Shown: piece by piece, positions 35,269 to 48,459 of the stretch | Layout: each line of letters begins with the position of its first letter | Position numbering within the stretch: position 1 is the first letter of the stretch | DNA from: Ambrosia x helenae | Taxonomy: Eukaryota > Streptophyta > Magnoliopsida > Asterales > Asteraceae | Reading direction: 5' to 3' | Length of the DNA: 64,000 nucleotides | Assembly: GCA_030844895.1 (NCBI GenBank) | Contig: JAUTDX010001407.1 | Location: forward strand, 1 to 64,000 | Translations under genes and position numbers: made by a program | The notes under the pieces: model-generated | Told to the model about the DNA's origin: nothing | Seen by the model: only the letters and a program-made list of their open reading frames with translations | The model's database searches: none

Positions 35269-36529
35269 TGACGTTGTTAAATGACAAATATTGCATACTT
35301 CTAATCACACCAAGTAAATCGTAATCTATAATGTAAATGCCATAGTAATACACACATTGAAATTGTACAGAATTATAGTGTGACAAAGTTATATTTTAAT
35401 AATTCAAGTATGATTAAATGTATTTATATTGTAAATGTTATATTGTAATGTAATCTGTTAACAAATATAGTCATCAACATATATCTTTTAAAAATGAACT
35501 TTAATGTAACATTGGTTTTTATAAAGTTATTTTTTCAACTGGTTACTACTTTTTTATATAATTTATAAATGTTAATTCAGTTTCATTATATACTGATTAT
35601 ATAATTAATGTAATGGATGAAGACTTCAAATATTATTTGCAATACGGCATTGAATCATAGTCTATTAGTTAGGCTTAATTTCTTAATGCTCTAACCAATG
35701 GAGAACTCTTAGGTTAGCCGAAAAGTTCTCTTTATAATTGCATAATTTAATCACTAGTTTATACCTTTTTCTATTTATAATTCCATAATTTAATCACTAG
35801 TTTATATCTTGGGAGCTTTTTGAGATAGACAAATATAATGCAATCTATCATAAATTTGACCCGTTACAATGAAAACTACCTAACGATATTGTTGAGAAAT
35901 AAAGCGTGATGATGATATATGAGCAAAAATTAACGATGAATATAAATAAAATAAAATAAAATAAAATAAAATAAACCTTACTCATACTAATATAAACATA
36001 CCAAAGTATCGATGGAATATTTTCTTCCAAAAAAAAACTTGATTGGAAATAAAAAAAATTAATCTCCGTTACCGTACTCAAGCAACCAGAACAAACATAA
36101 CAATGTTTAAAAAAATAAAATAAACAATACAAATATACAATTACATAAAGTATTCAAATTATTATTTACAATTAAACATTGTGTATTATACGGGTTGAAT
36201 AAATGTAATTTTATATATTAAATAACAAAAAGTTACATTTTTAAATACTCATGTATTGCACGGGTTAAATTAACACGTATATTACACGGGTTGATAAATA
36301 TAATGTAGTCAGTTAATATAAACAAACGTCAATATATGTTTTTGAAAAATTGAACTCTGATGTACTATTTACTTATTATAATATCTTACTTGTCTTTTAT
36401 TTAGTATTAGGTTAGAATTTTGTGTATCACGCGGGTTATAATTTTTTTTATTATTAGGTTAGAAAATATAATATTAAACGATATTTGATCAATGAAATAT
36501 CTATATTTTATTAAAATTAGTTAGAAAGT
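35269..36529. other. AT-rich sequence with repeated CACGGGTT words
   Basis: TAT(T/C)A(T/C)ACGGGTT-type words recur at about 36185, 36255, 36280 and 36425, perhaps remnants of one mobile-element terminus. An (AAAAT)n microsatellite lies at 35940-35974. No genes were seen. Confidence 0.45.
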
Positions 36530-38646
36530 TGTCACACCCTCAAATTCCATTTGCGGGGTTTTACCGCGAGGCGCGTGACACACCAGGATCCAAGTCAACG
36601 GTCACAATAAACGACAACTATATGAATAAAATAACGTAACCAAACCATGTAGTTTAAAAGTATCAATCACGAATACAGCGGAAGCATAATAGTTTACCAT
36701 CCTCAAATGTAAGTAAAAGATAAACGTTTAAAAGTTTAACATAATGCATGAAACCTAGACGCCGTGAGATCCCGTGCGCCTATCCAAATGCTGCTACCTT
36801 AGCGACATGAGAAAACATGCTAAGAATGTCAACATACTATGCTGGTGAGTTCACAAGTTTTATAAAAACGTTTCATAAGCTTGAAAGATCAATCCCCTTA
36901 CTACTATGTTATGCGAACGTTAGCTAGACGTATGTATGTTACTACTACAATTGGAAACCATTACTGACAAGATGCTCCATGAAATGCCCAATGAACTGCC
37001 GTCATCCACGGTAGAGCCTGTAGTCCGAGACAATATGCATCCGTCTGACTCCCTGTCGACCCGGTGGGGTTTGTATGGCCTAATAGATCTATCCACATTT
37101 CCCCCGTTATGTAACCCCACATATTCATGGTTTCCCTGGGACTTGGATGAGTCATATAGTAAACAAAAATAACAATAGTATAACAAGATCTTTACGAATC
37201 CCAAAATATGTAGCATGTTTCTCCCCATGAGAAAGTGTATGAAAGTGGGCCGTGAAACTCACCTTAGCTTGCGTTCTTGAAAAATAGATAAACCGAAAAT
37301 GTGATGATAGTCCCTAATACTGGCGACCTATCATGAAGTGTATATAAGAACTAGACTTATAACCCATAGGTTAACCATTCCCCGGTTTTCCAGACCATGA
37401 CTGTGTACGTTTGAAAACGTGTTTTGACCTTGACACGACCACACAAGACTCGACATCCGGTTGGTGACCCATTATGTAAGTTTATCAATTATGAATATGA
37501 TTTCAGATAACCGATTATGCAATACACATGTAATCATATGATTAAGTCATAAACGAAGATGCTATCAGCGAAGATAGACATTTAACGAAGATGCATAACA
37601 ATGAACATAATTATTAACGAATTTGGGTTTGGGGCGAAGATGCTCTTAGGCGAAGATACTATATCTTAACCCAGCCCCATCTTCGCCTGCTGCTGGGCAT
37701 CTTTGCCTGCAGCAGGCTATTGGGCTAAAAATCACCTTTTCGAATAACACATATCTGATTTGATAGCATGAACCTCATGATTAACGTGCTAACATCCTAA
37801 CACAACAACTTGGTCCATTTAATGATCAGTTCTTTGCATAAAACACGTATTTTCCCTAACTGACATATTATGAGGATGTCACATCAATATGCATGTAAAT
37901 GTTTCCATAAACGACATATTTCTCAATTAAGCATGTTCCCACATTTATTAGGTCACTAAATCTGATGTGTAATCATCCTAGCATGTTCCTATTAGATTAT
38001 TATCAATCAACTTGCATAAACAACCTTATTTCTAACACATAAATTCCCAAACGGTCAAATCTCATACACAAGCCAAAACACCACCTAAACATGCTTCTAA
38101 CTCATCACAAATCATCCAAACAACATCCTATTATTATTCAACCGACAAATAACATAAAACCCCAATTTCTAGTTTACCAATACCATCCCATTATCATCCA
38201 AGTTCATTACTTTGAGAAAACTCACTTTTAATGTTTAGATCCAATTAGGAAATCATTTGGAAGGGTTTTGAATGAGAAAAACACACTTAAATCAGATCCG
38301 GACATTTGGGTTTTATAAACAACATCATTAGATTAAAAAGGTTTTAGATATGTTACACACATTTGGATCTTCACTTGTAATGATTTGGAGGTTCTTTATC
38401 TTAAAAAATGAGGTGTTTGGGTGATAAAATGTGTGTTTCAGACGTTAATAATCGTATAGGGGTGTTAGGAGGCGGATTAGGGTTTCAAAAGTGGTAAAAA
38501 TGAGTTTAAGGGTGGTATTTATAGCTAAAACCCGTCAGATTAGCGAAGATGGGTGAGCATCTTCGCTAATTGGCATCTTCAGTGAAGATGGGTGAGCATC
38601 TTCACTTATTGGCATCTTCAGTGAAGATGGGTGAGCATCTTCATTA
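36530..38646 (+). mobile_element. Gypsy-like LTR, 3'-incomplete
   Basis: It starts TGTCACACCC and continues with GCGGGGTTTTACCGCG and a CAGCGGAAGCATAA motif comparable to CGCAGCGGAAATACC in the solo LTR at 1061. A TATA-like TATTTATAGC lies at 38517, and just downstream GAAGATGGGTGAGCATCTTC occurs three times in tandem (38545-38643) together with ATTGGCATCTTCAGT. No LTR end or internal coding region follows; the sequence is interrupted by a SINE and then joins copia pol. Confidence 0.6.
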
Positions 38647-38647
38647 T

Positions 38648-38855
38648 AGCCTAGTGGCATCTTGGTGGTGAGATAAGACTTAGGGGCCATAAGGTCCTGG
38701 GTTCGAATCTCACAAAGGGGGTTTTCTCATAATTATGAGTTTCCTCTTGAATTGGTGACTTGGTGGTGGAATATGATCACGTGGCAACATTGGTGGCACG
38801 ATGATACTCCAGTGTTCCGTGAGTGATTCCAATTTGTTGGCCGTTCAAAAAAAAA
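38648..38855 (+). mobile_element. tRNA-derived SINE, full length (copy 1)
   Basis: The head has an A-box-like TGGTGGTGAGATAAG and a B-box GGGTTCGAATCTC. The body is about 150 bp and ends GGCCGTTC followed by nine A. It is very similar over its whole length to 49459-49673, with a few substitutions. It inserted into the tandem CATCTTC repeats of the LTR, since ATTGGCATCTTC resumes right after the A-tail. Confidence 0.9.
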
Positions 38856-38869
38856 TTGGCATCTTCACA

Positions 38870-40904
38870 GGTGCGCCCTATCATAGTATCTCCAGCCTAT
38901 TTGAGGAATTCGGTCTGGATGATGTAGTAGAAGAAGCAGTTACCAAGATGTATTTTGGAAGTGAGAATGCCACTAGTTCTTCACTGGTGCGCCCTATCAC
39001 AGTATCTCTAACAGCGGCTCCTTCTTAATCTGGTTCCGCAGCAGCTAGGAACAATGAAAAAGGATAGGTTTTCGTGGAAGCTTTTGAAGAAAATGATTTA
39101 ACTTCATCAGATGATGATGACTATGTTGATTCTTCAAAGATTCTTACTGATCAACCAGCGGATCTGGCAAATACTTCCAATCCAACAGGTAATGTCAATA
39201 CCACTGTTGATACTAACAATGTTTCTACAGGTATAAGTGGGAATATGACATCATCTAGCTGTTCGTCTTCTTCTTTTGATGCTCCCGTATTGAACTTCAG
39301 GATTGATCTTTCGAAGTATAACATGAAGGAGGGTGTCCATGTCCCAACTCATCCTGAATCTAGGATCCATGACATACACCCTAAGCAGAACATTATTCGG
39401 AATTCACAAAGTGGGGTAACTACTCGTGGTAGCTTTGTGCAAGCTCTACAGCTCTTTATTCAAAGATTACCGAACCCGGGAACAGAACAATTGGTTCTTA
39501 ACTTTATACATCTCACAAACCGAACCACGAAGCATCAATGAGGCATTAAAGGAAGAACCATGGATCGAAACAAGGCAGGAAGAACTCCTTCAGTTCAGGA
39601 AACTAGGTGTTTGGGACGTAGTCGATCTTCCCAAGGATGCGAAGAAGATCAAAACTAAGTGGGTTTACAATTTTAAGAAAGACGACCGAGGCGTTGTTTT
39701 TAGAAACAAAGCTCGCTTAGTTGTTCAAGGATTCCGGCAGATTAAACGTGGTTGATTACAGTGAAATCTACGCTCCGGTATTCCGTATGGAAGCAATACG
39801 AATGTTTCTCGTGTTTTCATCCTACAAGCGATTCAAGGTCTACCAGATGAACGTAAAGAGCATGTTTCTTTATGGTAAAGTGAAGGAAGAGGTGTACGTG
39901 GGGCAACTATCGGTTTTGAAGATCCTATGCACAGAGACCAAGTTTACCGCTTAAACAAGGCTTTCTATGGACTTCATCAAGCTCCAAAAGTATGGTATGA
40001 GACACTCTCTCAGTACCTTATTTCTTATGGGTTCACACGAGGATTCATTGATTGTACACTCTTCACCCTGGAGAAAGATGGTGACCTTCTACTGGTATAG
40101 GTATATGTTGATGATATCATATTTGGCTCAACTACCGATAGTTTTGCAGGGACTTTGAGAAACTTATGCAGAATAAGTTCGAGATGAGTACGATGAGGGG
40201 ATGCAGTTCTTCTTGGGTCTACAGGTTCAACAGAAGCCTACGGGAATCTATATTCATCAGACCAAGTACATAGCAGATATCTTGAGCTGGTTCTCGATGG
40301 ATGATGCGTCACCTGGTTCTACTACAATTCAGGTCAATCACGGGATTGGACCAGACGAGAAGGGAATCAACGTCGACCCTTCTTTCTACCGTGCAATGAC
40401 CGGCTCTTTCATGTATCTGACCGCTCCTCGTCTTGATATCATGTGCGCAACATGCCTGTGTGTAAGATACTAGTCCAAGCCAAAGGTTTCTCGGCTGGAT
40501 GTCAATTCTTAGGGAGTAGACTAGTATCCTGGCAGTGCAAGAAACAGATATCGGTAGCTGTTTCCACTTGTGAAGCTGAGTATGTTGCCGCTTCTTCATG
40601 CTGCTCACAGGTGATCTGGATTCAACAGCAGATGCAGGATTACAGTTTGAAATTTCTTACTACCCTTATTTATGTTGAGAATGAAGCAGCTATAGCTATC
40701 ACTAAGGACCTGGTTAACCACTCCAAGGTCAAACACATCCATGTTCGCTATCATTTCATACGCCATTGCTATGAAAAGAAGCTCATTGATGTTGTTATGA
40801 TTCAGACCAACCAAGAATGTGTTAACCTATTTACGAAAGCCTTCAACAAATCTTGTTTTGAGTATTTGCTTATCGTAAATGGTGTCAAAGAAAAACAAGA
40901 GTAG
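38870..40904 (+). pseudogene. Copia polyprotein remnant (linker, reverse transcriptase, RNase H)
   Basis: After a Ser/Thr-rich linker (39074-39400) come the copia RT blocks EALKEEPWIETRQEELLQF, GVWDVVDLPKDAKKIKTKWV, KARLVVQGFRQ and the catalytic YVDDIIFG (near 40105). Further on come FLGLQVQQKPTGIYIHQTKY and RNase H blocks SWQCKKQISVAVSTCEAEYV, HSKVKHIHVRYHFIRH and NLFTKAF (to about 40860). Several frameshifts and stops separate these. Gag, protease and integrase are missing. A 24-bp segment (GTGCGCCCTATCA..GTATCTC) is repeated at 38873 and 38987. The domain order and wording fit a SIRE/Maximus-type copia. Confidence 0.9.
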
Positions 40905-43289
40905 TCCACATCGCTATATCGATTTTTGTAAGTAGTTTCTCTTATAAAAAACATTAGAAAAATCACAAAAATACAAAAACATTAGAAAATCAAAAATTGA
41001 GTTTTTGCTGTGTGGATAAGAGAATATGATAGTACATCATTGGACTGTCTGATTTCCCAAACCTAACTTGCAAATGATGACCAGTATTACAAGTGATATT
41101 CCGGCCTGAAAATCATTTCAAAGTTGGCACGATGATATAAACATTAACGATTTTAAGTTGAGTGGTTTCCCGCCTCATTGGCATATGGTCTTAGTACCAA
41201 AATCTCAATTGATGGGTTGACAAAATATTAGGTTTCGGGTCTTTAAGCCTGTGATTCATCTGGGAACAACTGATCGAATTTAGGATTTACTACAAATCCG
41301 ACTGAATCAATCAGTCGTTCTTAAATGTGCTAAAAGATCCATCATAATCCAAACCCTAATCCTCGTACAAAAATAAGATAATTCTAGCTGAGGAGTGCAA
41401 GCACCTTTCGTTGCCAGCTACTCGTACCAGTAAACCATTGTGCATTGTGTAATGTACTATATCTAATTCTGAACTTATGGTGATTGTTCACTGGGATAGT
41501 GACCTGGATTGAACACACCTGCTAAGTCAAGTCAGCTAAATCAGCCACATGTACTATAATTGAATAAATACGAAACTTATGGCACTGTACACTGGCATGG
41601 TGACTCAGATTGTACACGCCCTCTAAGAAAAGTATCACATAAAAAAATGGTTCCCGGTATCTGCCCCCACCCTGACCGAGATTTAATCTCGTGTCTTGTA
41701 AACGGATGGTCATGGCTTACTCACCTGTTATGACGAAGCTTTGCGCAATGCTTGATACGGGAATGTGTCGTGTGCTTGGGACCATTGACCGCAAGTATAA
41801 ATCTTACTCTAATCGTATCTAAAGTGCCAACGAGTAATCCTGATTTTTAGGTTTCAGTGGACCCTTATATTGGTAATCGCTTGTTTACTGGTTATTTTAA
41901 TCTGAATTTAACTAAACAAAGGTTATCATGACAGGTCCGTAGACTGATATGATTCTCTGCCCGACAAACTCACAAAAATATTACTTGTAATATTTCATTC
42001 CATATCTTTGGTGAAATTCTTATGTTTTTTTGTCAAAATATCAAAAATTCCAAAAAGATTTTTCATTTCTGCTTTATTTTTGAAGAACAAATGTAGGGTG
42101 TGCTTAAAACGTATTGTTTTATCTCCCTTTCAAAAACTTCTGAGTCAAACAAATAGCTAAGTGGAGTTTTGAAATTCAACTGCTCAAACTAATGGATTTA
42201 TACTAAAACTAATTTTTTTTCAAAATCCGAGGTCAGTAGTGTAAGTCAGACATTGCCGCAGGTAAGTTATGGTGTAAAATATTAGAAATCAGTACGACTG
42301 TCGGTTCTAGTTGCGTGTGAGTATCTGATCATTAATTAGTGAAACTGACAATTTAGTCAAAGTTTGACTAATTGTGAGTTTCAGGGGAGAATGTGTCGAG
42401 AGATGATAGATCCTCACATTCACAGGTTTCAAGGGAAATTTTGTCTGCTATGAATGTTTAAAATCAATTTCTGAGCTTGAAACCGAGTGTTCGTGTGTTA
42501 CATCAAAGTCTTGAGCGAATAGGATCAAAATGGTAATTTTTTGAAATTTTACAAACTCATACGCATGTTTTATGTCTTACACGTATGAACCTCATACGTG
42601 TATAAGCTTACACATATGAATCATCTAGGCGTATGATTGCTCATACAGGTACCAATTTTGTCAAGTTTGGAAAAGTTCAAGGGTCTTTGTGTCATACGTG
42701 TGAAAGTTAAAGAGTCAATTTTGTCATACGTGTGAAATGTGTCATATGGGTGAAGTGTTATTAGATGTATGAGAAAGGGTATAAAAGAAACAGTTCCCTT
42801 CATTTTATCAAAACCCTTATACACCTCAGTTCAAAACCTTCTTCATTTTGACTTGTTGACTTTCTAATCCTGTGATTTTTGTTGTGTGCCTAAGAATCGG
42901 AATCAATTGGTGAGTCTAATGAGCCAAGAATCACGTGTTTTCATCCATTAATTCATTAGATATGATCGATTTTTGGTGTTCTTGAAAACACGATTAGCAA
43001 ACCATTAATACACATTTTAAATCACGATGTTTTTCAAATTTTGTTGTTGAGGTTTTATAATTGGCCCATTATGATCATGGATACCAAAAATCAGATTCAA
43101 AATCAATAAAACAAAAAATTCAAGATCTTGAACTGTCATATGGGTGAGCTAGTCATACACCTGAAAAGGACTCACACGTATAAGTCTCATATGGGTGAGG
43201 TTCCACACGTATGATAGGTTGCCTGTAAGTTAGAAACTTTGGCGATTTTGTCATTTTGATCATTTTAAAGTCGTTTTCAATGTTCTTAT
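40905..43289 (+). mobile_element. Untranslated 3' part of copia element with PPT- and LTR-like region
   Basis: No coding region. At 42383-42392 CAGGGGAGAA|TGTGTCGAG looks like a polypurine tract followed by an LTR start. Downstream lie many CATACGTGT/AGGCGTATG words (42555-43220) and a TATA box GGTATAAAAG at 42779. The same CATACG word type occurs before the TATA box of the LTR at 46806. I infer an old 3' LTR from 42392; its right end is not defined. Confidence 0.5.
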
Positions 43290-46200
43290 GTTGTGTGTAT
43301 GAGTATGTGTAGATATGGATCTAGTTCCGGGCCTCAAACACAACATATGCACGCATCTCAACCCAAATTCAAAGAACGCGGCGGCGTTTGTGGACGTTAT
43401 CAATTTCTTTCGGCTTTCAAGGATCTTTATGCTATTTCCACTCCTTGTGTTCCGTATCTCAGCCATCAACGTCAATTTTGGGGCACGACGGTGTTGGATT
43501 GCAATCGTAATCCAATTGCGCTCGTGGGATGTACATAAAATGGTGGTTTCTTAACAAAGTCTTCGGGAAGTTCTTCATTTTGACGACAGAGACGACTATC
43601 CGATAGACTTCCTAAGGTATTTGATCAGAGGATTCTTCAAGAGACTGAAGTACGATAAAGATGTCAAGGATTCTATGCTAGTGAAGTCTATATTATGTAT
43701 TATGTCGTCAATATTGGTATTTCATGCATATTCTTATTCACTGCATCTGTACAAGAATTAGCAGTTTCAATGAAGTCAGGGAGACAATTGTATCAGCAAT
43801 GGTGGCCTTAATTTTGAATAAACTGTTCAATTTCTCGGGTATGATTTTCCACCATATGAAGGAAAATATGACAACCAAATTCAAGATGAAGAGATCACTC
43901 ATGTACCCAAGGTTTCTTCAAATGATTTTCGATGCTCAAGTTCCAGATCTCCCAAAGGCTGAAAATGATGTGATAAAGTTGAATCATATGAACAACTTGG
44001 GTATGTCAAGGATTAAATCGTACATGAAAGGCAAAGAACCACCGTTTAAGAGGATGATTGGACACATTGCAAAAGTCGACTATCCAGAACCACCAAACAA
44101 CAACTGGATAAATGCCAATAGTGATTTTGATGTAGAAGAGGTGGATCCTATTTCAGATAAAGGTGATAGTGATGATGATAATGATGATGAAGGAAATGAA
44201 GGAGGTAAGGAAGGTGGTAAAGGTTCTTAGGGGAATCTCCCTAGACCAACACCTACTCGTGAGGCACTGATTGACACTTCTGCTACATCTGCAACTACTG
44301 AGTCAGAAATCTCCGTGCCAGTTTCTAGGGAACCAACATCTGAAGCTGAATCTTCAAGGAGACATGATCTTGGCCAAAGAATATCAGAAGACGTCCTAGT
44401 TACTAAGTTTGTGCCCGCTAGAGGTGATGGATCTAATAGCGAAGAGACTGAAGAAGAAACTGAAATCAGTCAACTTCAAAAGGGCATGGAGTTAAGCAAA
44501 TTGAGCTTAGAGGAATAGAGATTAAGGCAGATCCGCGAGCTTGCGACCCTACAAGAGCGCGAGATGCTGCAGCAAGAACGAGAAGAACGTAAGATCTAGA
44601 GTATACGGTGAGTATTGATGAGTTGGATGCTGAACTAGAGGAAGATACACCTTCAAGAAAATGTGTTGCTGCTAGTTCCATCGAACCTTCGATGTCTCAG
44701 TTACCGAAGTAGAGAAAGAAAGCTACTAAAGAGAAGGCTGTGACTATCAGGGAACCAACTGCTGCTACCAGCCAACCCAAAACTACTAAAGTAACAAAGA
44801 AAACCAAATCCAAACCGGCAACCACAACAACTGAAACCACAATATCCGCACAAACGCCATCCTTGGGAAGAACTGCAATCTTCACTAAGTTCGTCTTAGT
44901 TGCAGCTTCTATCCCTGCTGCCACATCTGAACCTTCAATTGATTCTGAACTTCAGAGACTTATATCTGAACTCAGAGTCCCATAGTTCCAACTTCCCCAA
45001 TACACAGAACAAACACCCTTCATGCTTTCTATATCACCTGTCCCAAGCACATCAGCTGGTCCATCTCTCCAATCTCAGATTAACAATCTTGTGAGTATGC
45101 TGCACATGCAGGTAGCTTAGAATATGGAGAACCAATGTAGGTTAGATGAGTCGGAGCAAAGAGATCGCCAGTTCCTAACCATTATCAACGAAACAAAGTT
45201 AAAGAACAGAAGATTACCTGCTACATTAGATGTGGCGCATGATGATACAAGGAATCGTCTTGCCATTGTAGAGTCTGAGAATCGGAAGCTTAGGAAACGG
45301 GTTGATCATTATTTTAGCAAGCATAAAAGACTCACGTCTGGTGATGGAGACGATGGTGACGGCAGTGAAGAAGAAGATGATGAAGATGAGGATGATCATG
45401 AAGCTGGGAAAGATCAAATTGAGGATGATGAAGACCAGGGTAGTGATGGTGGTTCTAAGTCTAGAAAGACCAAAACAGTCGATGCACTGTTTAGGGAAAG
45501 ACGAGCAAAGAGAGATCAGGATGAGGGTGGTGAACCTGGTGCAGGAGAATTTTCCTTGTAACCAGGTCCAACTAAAGAAGACTTAAGGGTATTCAAGAAA
45601 GTTGTGGCTTCTTACGAAATGCCACTGGAGTGGACATAACCATTCTACAACATGTTCTTCACAAATGATGACGGAAACCCAGTAGTAACCGTATATGGAT
45701 ATGGAGGAAGGTGAAATACCTCTAGAGCCATCCAGAGAAGAGGTTGCCCAGATCTTCGGTCTATCATATGAACAAGTTGTCCCAACTGATAGTTTTAAGA
45801 AGTTTAATAAAGATGATCCATTGGACGACATTGATATTGAACACATCACTGAAGAAGAATACCCTGAGTACGTTCAAGAAGATGAACAGATACGTGTTGA
45901 GATCTCAGTGCCTACACACTTAGATTTTGATGTAATAGGCATATGGTTGAAGCCACAACCACTTGAAGATGAACCAGAAATGAATCAGGAAAGAAAGAAA
46001 AGGTTTCAAACGGCATGTGAGGCGTAGTATTCGAGAAGAAAGCCTGAGCTTGTCCAAGCGAAGAAGGTAAGCAAGAAATGGAATCTCATGTCTGGTAACA
46101 TTGTTAGTTGGATGTATGTGGCTCAGGTAAACTCTATTGGGATCAAGTTCGAGAGCGGCATTCTGTACTTTGAGAGTGTATACAAGATCAAGTCCTTGCC

Positions 46201-46725
46201 ATACTGGTATGTTTATGATCTTGCTAGATTTAAGCCGATAAAGTCGAACAATACGTTGGATATGTTCAGAAGCTTAATCGAGAAGAGAGTAACACCAGGT
46301 GGGTATACGATACTCCGCAATATCCGAAAAGCTACCAGTTGACAGAGATTCATCATATCACTGGGAAGCCTATCTGGAAACACAAGATCACCCCACCTGA
46401 GATTCTGACCAAGACCCTGCTTATGCCGATGGAGCAAGATTTATCGGACAAGTTTATATTCTGGTATTATGACTATCTTACTACTGAAGCCGTGATTGTG
46501 CTGAAGAATGATCTAAAGATCTGCCGCAAGCTCAGAGCCTTCGATCCGATGTGGCTAATGAATCTGTCTGAAGCTGACATGAAGACATTGAACAAGAATC
46601 AGATTCATTTCCAAGATCAAGATGCAGATCAAGCTGTGCGCTTCAAGAAGATGTTAAGGTACTACGTGACAAAGAATATTCACTCGGGATGTGACTGGTC
46701 GAAGTTATCATTTATCGAAGCTTGA
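43290..46725 (+). pseudogene. Decayed extra ORF of an Asteraceae-type copia element
   Basis: Frames in succession: ISTPCVPYLSHQRQFWGTTV, then (43724 on) ETIVSAMVALILNKLFNFSG, IFHHMKENMT and SLMYPRFLQMIFDAQVPDLP. These blocks match a retroelement-associated protein that is very common in Asteraceae genomes (YIEQFW..., AIICLATNQKFNFS...LMYPRF). They are followed by long acidic and Ser/Pro-rich stretches with coiled-coil character (44315-45560) and a C-terminal region with FIFWYYDYLTTEAVIVLKND (46440-46500). Stops and frameshifts are frequent. The function of the protein is unknown; an env-like or additional ORF has been proposed for related elements. Confidence 0.7.
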
Positions 46726-46805
46726 AGAGTTGTTGTTGGAAGCTTGCTGTTTTGGAGTTGCTGTTGGAAGTTTTGAAGATATCTAGCTAGGTCTAAGGGG
46801 AGTCT

Positions 46806-47196
46806 GTTAGTACACCATATGGCTATGTCCCCAGCTTAGATATAGTTTTTGGATCATATTTGTACGTTTTAGAGGTGTTCGGGTAGCATTCTATGTAATT
46901 AGGGGTATTTTAGGAATTTTAAAGTGGTTCAGGCATAGGCGTATGAAGGATCATACGCCTGGAACATGGCAGGCGTATGACAGAAGGCTTATAAATACCC
47001 CATGACTTCATCATTTTGTAACCTTTGCATATTCTAACAAGGTGCTGCCCATTTTAGTGTGTGATATTGTGTGTGTGCTCTCTATCATTTCCATATCATT
47101 CTAACTCTTTATCAAACACCTATAACAACTAACCGGATCATTGATTCCGCCCTTGATCCGTTACGCTCACAATTTTCAATTCTTGTCGATCCTACA
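46806..47196 (+). mobile_element. 3' LTR of the extra-ORF copia element
   Basis: A polypurine tract AAGGGGAGTC directly precedes TGTTAGTACACC at 46806. The U3 contains AGGCGTATGA/CATACGCC inverted words and a TATA box CTTATAAATACC near 46990. The LTR appears to end near GATCCTACA (47196). The matching 5' LTR was not found, so the element is 5' truncated. Confidence 0.7.
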
Positions 47197-47388
47197 AGTA
47201 TAAGTTTAAATTTAGACGCGTAAATTATTTTTTATATTGTATTTTAGGTATAACGATAAGTGTAAAAAGAAATTATAAGTCTAAATAGTTTTTGATCGAG
47301 TTCTCATGCTTGTGACGAAACATATGAGTTCTCATTTAACCTTCTATATATGTATGCGAACGTGTTGAAATGATAACCACTAAATATA

Positions 47389-48459
47389 CTAGTGGGAAAC
47401 CCGCGCGTTGCGGCGGGACTATTAAAAAAACAAAAGAATAGGCAAAAACATTGAATCACGCACACACGTGACGGCGAGTTAACTCACCATATTAAAAAAA
47501 AAGTTAAAAATTATCATACAAAAAGTTAAATAAGTCGAAACCGTAACACAACCACATAAACTAAAAACACACTTTCATGACTTATTCGCCTATGTTTAGA
47601 TAACTTGTATATTATCACACCTAGTTCTCTTTTAAACGAAACTTACATTCAAACGTTTATAAAAATAGAACCAATAAAAAACTTCTCTTTTCTCTATAAC
47701 GTAAGTTTCCATTTTCATTTTTTCCCCCTAGGGTATTAGGAATACAAATTTTTATAAGGATATTTGAATAGCACAAATTATCAAATAATACTTATCTATC
47801 AAACATCTAGAGTAATAAGCATTCAACTAAATTATAACATATTAAAATCACCATAACAATCCGATATCAAATTTTCGCATATTACAATATGTCAAGTACT
47901 TTTTGTAGAAGAAAATTCGCTTTCATTTAATTTAATCATGACTAGTTGACGTAATTACATGAAACCTTTGATTGAAATTCATTATAAAAGATTTTTTTTA
48001 TCTTGTCATAGAATCCGGTAGACGTAGAGTTAAGATCAGCTTAGGCATGTTTACGTGTATGAATATAACGTAATAATTTTAAAATGCCAAGCATTACCTT
48101 ATGATTAAAAACACAACTTTTGTTATTGGTTTCTCTATTTCTTATAATATTATCAAGTTTATAATAAGTTAAGTTTTATAAAGTATCTAATTCTATATAA
48201 ATTATTATAAGAAAAGATGTAGCATTATGAATTATTTTTCTATTTAATGTGTTCAAAGTAATTGTAAAATTAAATGTCACGAGCTCTCATAAACATCACT
48301 TAACTATTAACTTCATTGTAATTAAATATGGTGTTTTAAAGACAAAATTACCCTCAAAAAGTAGTTATTTATGCATTGAGTGTTGTACCATAAACAATTG
48401 AAGTTATACCTCTTAAATTTTAAGAAGTTGTTATCAAATGCTTTATAATATAGTATAGA
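47389..48459 (-). mobile_element. Non-autonomous Helitron (1.07 kb, minus strand)
   Basis: On the minus strand it starts TCTATACTATATTATAAAG (48459 downward) and ends with CCCGCCGCAACGCGCGGG, TTTCCCA and CTAG (47392-47389), inserted between A and T. Both termini are almost the same as those of the Helitron at 29458-30678, but the interiors differ. It encodes nothing recognisable. Confidence 0.85.

Noticed and set aside
38648..38720. tRNA-like segment with GGGTTCGAATCTC
   Set aside because: No acceptor stem or anticodon arm can be closed and a long body with A-tail follows, so it is a SINE head and not a tRNA gene.
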